The notes under the pieces were generated by a model. It worked only from the letters and a program-made list of their open reading frames with translations, was not told where the DNA came from and made no database searches. The translations under genes were made by a program, and so were the position numbers. This document shows, in pieces, positions 58,827-64,000 of a stretch of DNA of 64,000 nucleotides (the first letter of the stretch is position 1; every line of letters starts with the position of its first letter). The DNA comes from Klebsiella sp. WP3-W18-ESBL-02 (GTDB taxonomy: Bacteria > Pseudomonadota > Gammaproteobacteria > Enterobacterales > Enterobacteriaceae), in assembly GCF_014168815.1 (NCBI RefSeq), contig NZ_AP021972.1, positions 930,001 to 994,000 of the forward strand. The letters are read 5' to 3'.

Positions 58827-59729
58827 TTAACCTTTAATTCCGCTGCTGGTCACGCCCTGTACGAAGTAGCGCTGTGCCAGGAAGAACACAATGATGGATG
58901 GCAGAATGGAGATGCTCGCCATTGCCAGAATTTCGTTCCACGGCGCCCCTTCAGTGACGTCGATGGACATTTTCAGTGCCAGTGCAATCGGGTACTTATC
59001 AACGCTGTAGACGTAGATCAGCGGGCCGATAAAGTCGTTCATGGACCACATGAACTGGAACAGGGCGACGGAGATAATCGCCGGCTTCAGAATCGGTACG
59101 ACCACATACCACAGCACCTGGATGGAGTTACAGCCGTCAATCTGCGCTGCTTCTTCCATGTCACGCGGTACGCCGCGCAGGAACTGAATCAGCATGAAGA
59201 CGAAGAACCCTTGCGTGGCGAAGGCCAGCGGCAGGTACAGCGGCATGTAGCTGTTCAGCATGCCCATTTCGCGGAACATCAGGTACTGAGGAATCAGCAG
59301 TACGGTGCTCGGCAGCAGCATGGTGGTGATGAGCGTGGCGAACCAGAATTTCTTCCACGGAATCTCGAAGCGGGCAAAGCCGTACGCCACGATGGTGGAG
59401 GAGATAATGGTCAGGATCACCTTAGGAATGACATACTTGAAGGTGTTCAGCATGTAATGACCGAAGGTGTACTCGGTACCGGTTTTCCAGCCGTTAATAA
59501 AGCCGTCCCAGGTCGCGTGTGCTGGCCACAGGCTCAGGGTGGTGAAGATCTCGTGGTTCGGTTTGAACGACGCCGAGAACATCCACGCCAGCGGGTAAAG
59601 CATTAACAAACCGACGATCAGCAGGATGGTATAGCGAACCCATGCGTTGATCTTCTCACGACGAAGGGTGCGGGCAACCTCACGTTCAGCGATGCTTTGA
59701 GCGTCGGAGATTTGTTGGATATCAGCCAT
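58827..59729 (-). CDS. togN: Oligogalacturonide ABC importer, permease TogN
   Basis: A 300-residue permease with six helices and the MalG-like EAA loop, PRDMEEAAQIDGCNSIQVLW. It starts MADIQQISDAQS at 59729, overlapping the togM stop by eight bases, with GGGAGG before it; the longer open frame upstream is not conserved. It forms the inner-membrane channel with TogM. Confidence 0.92.
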   Translation of the reverse strand: MADIQQISDAQSIAEREVARTLRREKINAWVRYTILLIVGLLMLYPLAWMFSASFKPNHEIFTTLSLWPAHATWDGFINGWKTGTEYTFGHYMLNTFKYVIPKVILTIISSTIVAYGFARFEIPWKKFWFATLITTMLLPSTVLLIPQYLMFREMGMLNSYMPLYLPLAFATQGFFVFMLIQFLRGVPRDMEEAAQIDGCNSIQVLWYVVVPILKPAIISVALFQFMWSMNDFIGPLIYVYSVDKYPIALALKMSIDVTEGAPWNEILAMASISILPSIIVFFLAQRYFVQGVTSSGIKG

Positions 59730-60612
59730 TTTTGCCTCCCTTATCGGCGGAGTAGAACACCCAGTATTTTGAAGACTTAAAGGCGATGCCGGCGAAGACC
59801 GCAACGACCAGGAACAGTACCCATGCCAGCGCAGCGCCATAACCCATATCGAAGTACTTGAACGCCGTGTCGTAGATGTACAGCGAGAACAGGTACGTTG
59901 AGTAGGTTGGGCCACCGCCGGTGATGACGTACGGACCGGTGAACTCCTGGAATGCCTGGGTGGTCTGCATGATGAAGTTGAAGAAGATAACCGGCGTAAT
60001 CAGTGGCACGGTCACTTTCATGAACATCTGCCATTTAGAGGCGCCGTCGATCATCGCCGCTTCGTACTGAGACTGTGGAACGTTTTGCAGCGCGGCCAGG
60101 AAGATAACCATCGCAGAGCCGAACTGCCATACGCGCAGCAGGGTAACGGACATCAGCGCCAGAGACGGCTCGCCCAGCCAGTTGACCGGATCGAAACCGA
60201 GAACGCCGATAAAGCTGTTCAGCAGGCCGTCGATGGCGAACAGGGCGCGCCACAGAACGGCGATAGCCACGGAGCTACCGAGGATGGACGGAATATAGTA
60301 AGCCGTACGGAAGAAGCCGATACCGCGTAATTTAAAGTTAAGAACAAACGCAATCCCTAAAGCAAAAGCGAGTTTTAAAGGGATGGTCAAAAATACGTAG
60401 GCAAAGGTCACGCCCATGGATTTCCAGAAGAGGGTATCTTCGGTAAACATGTAGCGATAGTTTTCGATGCCATTAAACACCGGTGGACTCATCAAGTCAT
60501 ACTCAGTAAAACTGAGGAAGAAAGATGAAACGAACGGGAAGGCCGTGAAGATTATCAACCCGATTATATAGGGTGAAATCCAGGCCAAACCCAGCATTCT
60601 GTTTTCATTCAT
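59722..60612 (-). CDS. togM: Oligogalacturonide ABC importer, permease TogM
   Basis: A 296-residue permease of the MalF-like group with six helices (for example WISPYIIGLIIFTAFPFVSS) and the EAA loop PQSQYEAAMIDGASKWQMFM. It is the first gene of the togMNAB operon. KdgR-like boxes lie 200-300 bases upstream. Imports oligogalacturonides together with TogN, TogA and TogB. Confidence 0.92.
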   Translation of the reverse strand: MNENRMLGLAWISPYIIGLIIFTAFPFVSSFFLSFTEYDLMSPPVFNGIENYRYMFTEDTLFWKSMGVTFAYVFLTIPLKLAFALGIAFVLNFKLRGIGFFRTAYYIPSILGSSVAIAVLWRALFAIDGLLNSFIGVLGFDPVNWLGEPSLALMSVTLLRVWQFGSAMVIFLAALQNVPQSQYEAAMIDGASKWQMFMKVTVPLITPVIFFNFIMQTTQAFQEFTGPYVITGGGPTYSTYLFSLYIYDTAFKYFDMGYGAALAWVLFLVVAVFAGIAFKSSKYWVFYSADKGGKNG

Positions 60613-60819
60613 ACATACCTACCTGGCGAACAAGTGTGTCAAACGGATTGGGTGTTGGTTACATCCCTCGCGCCTTCTGGCGCCAGAGCGTTTAAAGCGT
60701 TAACTTGGTGTCAGTCATGCAGCCTTTCCCTGTAAGTGAATGTAATTCAATAAAATTTAACGTAATCCTTTGGTCGGTGTTGTTGCGTTTTAAAATCTCA
60801 TGCTTTGCGACAATCATTT

Positions 60820-60839
60820 TATAAAACACCGTTTTAAAT
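60820..60839 (-). promoter_or_regulatory. KdgR-like box upstream of togM
   Basis: ATAAAACACCGTTTTAAATT is a dyad of the KdgR type (AAAAC-ACC-GTTTT). It lies about 210 bases before togM, near the likely promoter. Confidence 0.65.
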
Positions 60840-60898
60840 TTATTTTATTGCGATTTGTTTCCACGTCATTCGATTAATCATGAAAATGTGATCGGAGT

Positions 60899-60917
60899 CG
60901 AAACGATGTTTCATTAT
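60899..60917 (-). promoter_or_regulatory. Second KdgR box upstream of togM
   Basis: CGAAACGATGTTTCATTAT carries the perfect dyad GAAAC-GAT-GTTTC of the KdgR operator. It lies about 290 bases upstream of togM. Confidence 0.75.
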
Positions 60918-61148
60918 AGTGACGGCGATGGCGTTTTTACCGCTCAGGCGGCACCGTTAGGGGCTTCTGGTATGGAAGTTGACAGGGGGTATTTAGATTG
61001 GAATAAACGATATAATTTACTGATTTAATCATTAATTCGCTAACTAATGTGTTGGTTAATTAAAAATAAAACCTCAGTAAACCCGATGAGGCTTTATCTT
61101 GGGTAAGCGGTGGAAATTTATATAATGAGGTTTTTGTGATGATGATCG

Positions 61149-62057
61149 CTAAATCATCACAATGCCCATTGGCATTAAATTATTGCAGCTCCGCATCAGA
61201 TCGCCAGGAGCGATAAACATATTGTTATGCGCCCTCAGGGCTGTAAGCGGATGATATTTCTTAGCCGTCGTATCGAGGTTTAATAACGCCGCATGCGCTT
61301 GCGCAAAGTGGTAAATGGATTCGGCTAACGCGTCGGTCATCGGTGGTGTTGGCCGTGACACGTTTTCCATAAACGCATTGTGTAGTGCTTCGCACAGTGC
61401 TTCATCGCTGGCCTTTTCTACTTCTTCTGTCAGATCATATGCACCCACGGCGCGCCGGCGCTGCGCTGTCCACTCTATGGCTTTATCAAGCAGCGTTTCG
61501 CCAATCGCCGAATCGACCTGCGTAGCATGGCGGAACTGCAGACGAAAGGTGCTGCCGGCATCGTCAAAACACTGGGCAACAAACTGTGAACAGACCATCG
61601 GGTGTTGGTGTGGAGTCTGATGTTGTTGAATAAAGCGGGTGAGGGTGGCGGTCAGCTTTTGCAAAATCCGAATCACGACCTGCTGCCTGGCGCGGGTAAT
61701 CGAGAATTTTTTATACATCAGTAACAGGCCAACCATATACAACCCGGCATGATCATAGGGTTCCTGATTATTCAGGTACTGACGCGCGGCATCAATCACC
61801 GGAGTCAGCACTCCTTGGCCGGTATGGCGATAGACATGAACGGTGCGCCCGCTAAAGCGAGGTGCTGCAGGGGTAGTGGCCACCTGCGGCGGCATTTTTT
61901 CAATAATGGTGGGCGGCAGCGTGTCGTAATACAGCGCTGTATGGCTCACCGGTGCGCCCGTCAGAAAGGTCATTGCCCAGGAAATAAAACTTTTCTTTTC
62001 GGCAGAGAAAAGCAGTACGTCCGCTGGATGTAGCTCATCAAGCGTTAGCAATTTCAT
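61149..62057 (-). CDS. YiiX/YebB-like permuted NlpC/P60 cysteine hydrolase
   Basis: This 302-residue protein looks like a permuted papain-like (NlpC/P60, YiiX/YebB) enzyme. Residues 10-40 give ADVLLFSAEKKSFISWAMTF and GAPVSHTALYY, with the catalytic His early; the Cys is later, in PMVCSQFVAQCFDDAG near residue 155. That His-then-Cys order is the permuted form. No signal peptide is seen, so it seems cytoplasmic, unlike cell-wall members. The C-terminal 100 residues have no assigned fold. Lying between tog and kdgF it may simply be an insertion, or have a role unrelated to pectin; the substrate is unknown. Confidence 0.7.
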   Translation of the reverse strand: MKLLTLDELHPADVLLFSAEKKSFISWAMTFLTGAPVSHTALYYDTLPPTIIEKMPPQVATTPAAPRFSGRTVHVYRHTGQGVLTPVIDAARQYLNNQEPYDHAGLYMVGLLLMYKKFSITRARQQVVIRILQKLTATLTRFIQQHQTPHQHPMVCSQFVAQCFDDAGSTFRLQFRHATQVDSAIGETLLDKAIEWTAQRRRAVGAYDLTEEVEKASDEALCEALHNAFMENVSRPTPPMTDALAESIYHFAQAHAALLNLDTTAKKYHPLTALRAHNNMFIAPGDLMRSCNNLMPMGIVMI

Positions 62058-62219
62058 AACAGTCCCTTTTATTAAATATGCTGGTACGGCAGTGACTTGC
62101 CAGAATAGCGTGATTTAATTACAGAGGGCTGTGATGAAAATCGACGTTAGATCTCATATGAAAGGGTGAATTTTTCGGCTGAGGCTTCAGTGATGAGAAA
62201 AGAACATGATGGCAACAAC

Positions 62220-62244
62220 AGCCGCTTTTTGTCAGAAAAAGCGG
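62220..62244 (-). terminator. Hairpin after kdgF
   Basis: GCCGCTTTTT-GTCAG-AAAAAGCGGC is a 10-base perfect stem 15 bases after the kdgF stop on the minus strand. The following bases include TGTTGTTGCC rather than a pure T-run, so it is a moderate terminator. Confidence 0.6.
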
Positions 62245-62259
62245 CCGAGGTGCAGGGGA

Positions 62260-62586
62260 TTATGCTTTCAGGAAATCCTGACGCATAGGGGTGAATGTAT
62301 CGAGCAGGGTCCCGGCTTTCAGGCACACGCAGCCGTGCATAATGTTCGGCTGTTTGTACAGCGTATCGCCGGCGGCCACGACGTGTTTTTCGTCGCCGAT
62401 GGTGAACTCAAACTCGCCGGACAGTACGTAGGTTAGCTGCTCGTGCGGGTGGTTGTGCATCGGGCCGATAGCGCCCTGTTCGAAGTTCACCTCAACCGCC
62501 ATCATCTTGCCATCGTGTGCGAGAATGCGGCGGGTAACTCCATTGCCCAGATCTTCAAGAGTGGTTTCTTTATGAAAAATAAACAT
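62260..62586 (-). CDS. kdgF: Pectin-degradation cupin KdgF
   Basis: A 108-residue single-domain cupin. The metal motif is MHNHPHEQLTYVLSGEFEF and the second cupin strand set includes GDTLYKQPNIMHGC. KdgF speeds ring opening of 4,5-unsaturated galacturonate to the linear ketouronate used by KduI. Start 62586 gives the standard length; the longer open frame upstream runs through the KdgR box and is not conserved. It is a single-gene unit under its own KdgR box. Confidence 0.92.
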   Translation of the reverse strand: MFIFHKETTLEDLGNGVTRRILAHDGKMMAVEVNFEQGAIGPMHNHPHEQLTYVLSGEFEFTIGDEKHVVAAGDTLYKQPNIMHGCVCLKAGTLLDTFTPMRQDFLKA

Positions 62587-62605
62587 CCGGCAGTCCTGTT
62601 GTATG

Positions 62606-62625
62606 TTGAAACGGTGTTTCATTAA
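62606..62625 (-). promoter_or_regulatory. KdgR box upstream of kdgF
   Basis: TTGAAACGGTGTTTCATTAA carries the perfect GAAAC-GGT-GTTTC dyad, 20 bases before the kdgF start, where bound repressor would block initiation. Confidence 0.8.
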
Positions 62626-62727
62626 ATTTATATCAGAAACGATCAAAAAGAAAACGCGAGCCGCAGATGTGGAAAGTTGATCACAACTTTGCTTCACTGG
62701 AGCGACGGTAACGAACAAGGAATCACT

Positions 62728-63420
62728 ATGAAAACGATCGGTCTGTTGGGCGGCATGAGCTGGGAGTCTACGATTCCCTACTACCGCCTGATTAATGAAG
62801 GCGTAAAGCAGCGTCTTGGCGGCCTGCATTCGGCGCAGATTTTGCTGCACAGCGTAGATTTTCACGACATAGAACGCTGTCAGTCACAGGGCGACTGGCA
62901 GCGCGCGGGCGACATCCTCGCGCAGGCGGCGATCGGCCTCCAGCAGGCGGGAGCGGAAGGCATCGTCCTGTGTACGAACACGATGCATAAGGTGGCTGAA
63001 GCGATTGAAACCGCCTGCGATGTACCTTTCCTGCATATCGCGGATGCCACGGGCCGTGCCATTCAGCAACGACAGATGCGCCGCGTTGCGCTGTTGGGCA
63101 CGCGCTACACCATGGAGCAGGATTTTTACCGCGGACGTTTGCAGCAGGCGTTTGGCATCAGCACGCTGATACCGCAGGCGGATGAAAGGCAGAAAATTAA
63201 CCAGATTATTTTTGACGAGCTGTGCCTGGGAGAATTCAGCGCGACATCGCGCGACTATTACCTCGGCGTGATTGACGCGCTGGCAAAGCAGGGCGCGGAA
63301 GGCGTTATCTTCGGCTGTACCGAAATTGGTCTGCTGGTGCCCGCAGAGCTCAGCCCGCTGCCGGTATTTGATACGGCGGCGATCCATGCGCAAGATGCGG
63401 TGGCGTTTATGCTGTCTTAG
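62728..63420 (+). CDS. ygeA: Broad-specificity amino-acid racemase YgeA
   Basis: A 230-residue aspartate/glutamate racemase-family protein matching E. coli YgeA. The two catalytic cysteines are in GIVLCTNTMHKVAE and VIFGCTEIGLLVP; MKTIGLLGGMSWEST is the standard N-terminus. E. coli YgeA racemises homoserine and several other amino acids slowly. ATG 62728 follows ACAAGGAATCACT. It ends 14 bases inside the 3' end of the convergent lysR gene, as the pair lies in E. coli. Confidence 0.95.
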   Translation: MKTIGLLGGMSWESTIPYYRLINEGVKQRLGGLHSAQILLHSVDFHDIERCQSQGDWQRAGDILAQAAIGLQQAGAEGIVLCTNTMHKVAEAIETACDVPFLHIADATGRAIQQRQMRRVALLGTRYTMEQDFYRGRLQQAFGISTLIPQADERQKINQIIFDELCLGEFSATSRDYYLGVIDALAKQGAEGVIFGCTEIGLLVPAELSPLPVFDTAAIHAQDAVAFMLS

Positions 63421-64000
63421 TCTCGCTAAGCACCGACTCCAGCGGGTCGGTAATGCGCGAGAGATGGGCCTGAAGATGCGCGGTAAAGGTATCCAGCAGC
63501 GCTGATGCCGGGCGATGCAGCGGGCGAATCAGACTGACCGTGAACGGTACGTCGACGCTAAAACGGCGAATCGCCACGCCGCTGTTGGCGTAATCCAGCG
63601 CCGTCAGCGGGTTAACCACCGAAATCCCCACGCCCGCTCTGACCATCGCGCAAATCGATGCGGCGCTGTGAGTCTCGACAACCATACGTCGCTTCACCTG
63701 ATGTTCATTAAACAGGGCATCCAGCAGCTGGCGATAGCTGTCGGTGCGCGACAGGCTGATGTAGTTCTCGCCCTGGAAATCTGCGGGCGTCAACACCGTT
63801 TTGGCCGCCAGCGCATGCCCTTGCGGCAGGACGCACACTTCATTGAGCGTCAGCAGCGGCGTACGTTCGGTGCCGGCTGGCGTATGCAGCGTCTCGGTCA
63901 GACCGAGGTCGTGGCGCTGCGCTGACAGCCACTCTTCCAGCAGCGGCGACTCCTGGGGCACGATCTGAATATTGACCTGCGGATAGCGCGCCAGGAACGG
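63407..64000 (-). CDS. lysR: LysR, regulator of lysA, partial (C-terminal part)
   Basis: The frame is open from the window edge to a stop at 63407, giving the last 197 residues of a LysR-type regulator. It covers the effector-binding domain (LTLNEVCVLPQGHALAAKTV, SAASICAMVRAGVGISVVNP); the DNA-binding domain lies outside. Identification as LysR itself rests on position: in E. coli lysR overlaps or abuts ygeA tail to tail, and lysA lies beyond it. LysR activates lysA, diaminopimelate decarboxylase, when lysine is scarce. Confidence 0.85.
   Translation of the reverse strand, partial: PFLARYPQVNIQIVPQESPLLEEWLSAQRHDLGLTETLHTPAGTERTPLLTLNEVCVLPQGHALAAKTVLTPADFQGENYISLSRTDSYRQLLDALFNEHQVKRRMVVETHSAASICAMVRAGVGISVVNPLTALDYANSGVAIRRFSVDVPFTVSLIRPLHRPASALLDTFTAHLQAHLSRITDPLESVLSETKTA

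Larger units (their letters stand above)
60613..61148. other. tog promoter region
   Basis: The 536 bases upstream of togM contain no gene. Two KdgR-like boxes are present (separate entries). The 3' half near 61000-61140 is AT-rich and may include the end of the convergent transcript from 62057; AATAAAACCTCA...TGAGGCTTTATC at 61065-61098 forms a hairpin suited to terminate that minus-strand gene. Confidence 0.45.

Overview
The window looks like chromosome of a gamma-proteobacterium of the family Enterobacteriaceae, most like the Klebsiella/Raoultella/Enterobacter group. The backbone follows the Escherichia coli order yqeG - yqeF ... kduI - kduD - araE - ygeA - lysR, and most proteins read as close homologues of E. 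coli proteins. The IS5-family element (ISKpn26 type), a tog/ogl pectin module and a guanidine operon point to the Klebsiella side, but the genus cannot be fixed from this sequence alone.

Region 1 (1 to about 10.64 kb) is one end of a CP4-57-like genomic island. It holds a partial HAD hydrolase, a broken type IC hsdM, a phage-type repressor, a zinc-ribbon protein, AlpA, an inovirus Gp2-like (YfjJ) protein, an IS5-family insertion with TTAG target duplication, an AT-rich gene of unknown function, and the standard yfjQ / antirestriction / radC-like / DUF987 / CbeA / CbtA / DUF4942 train. It ends in a 24-bp copy of the 3' end of tRNA-Gly(CCC) (glyU), which marks the attachment site. The other end and the integrase lie outside the window.

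Region 2 (10.8 to 31.3 kb) is nitrogen metabolism. A general porin with a long leader precedes a guanidine operon: ABC importer, two DUF1989 carboxyguanidine deiminase subunits and a 1200-residue biotin-dependent carboxylase. This operon carries three stacked control layers: a sigma-54 promoter with an NtrC-like site, a guanidine-I (ykkC) riboswitch in the leader, and a guanidine-II (mini-ykkC) riboswitch directly before the carboxylase gene. Next comes the complete putrescine (puu) cluster puuP-puuA and puuD-puuR-puuC-puuB-puuE with PuuR-like operators.

Region 3 (31.5 to 48.6 kb) is mixed: an unknown tail-anchored protein, a DeoR regulator, a KdgM porin, yjdI-yjdJ, a LysE exporter with a divergent Lrp-type regulator, a fluoride-riboswitch-controlled CLC-F antiporter, a flavin monooxygenase with its own SsuABC-like importer, Mqo, YqeG, a PACE efflux protein with a divergent LysR regulator, and the thiolase YqeF.

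Region 4 (48.6 to 64 kb) is pectin-fragment catabolism: a second KdgM porin, two oligogalacturonate lyases, KduI, KduD, the TogMNAB importer and KdgF, tied together by repeated KdgR-like boxes. araE, ygeA and the 3' part of lysR interleave with it. Together these genes take oligogalacturonides across the outer membrane (KdgM) and inner membrane (TogMNAB), cut them to monomers (Ogl), linearise (KdgF), isomerise (KduI) and reduce them (KduD) to 2-keto-3-deoxygluconate.
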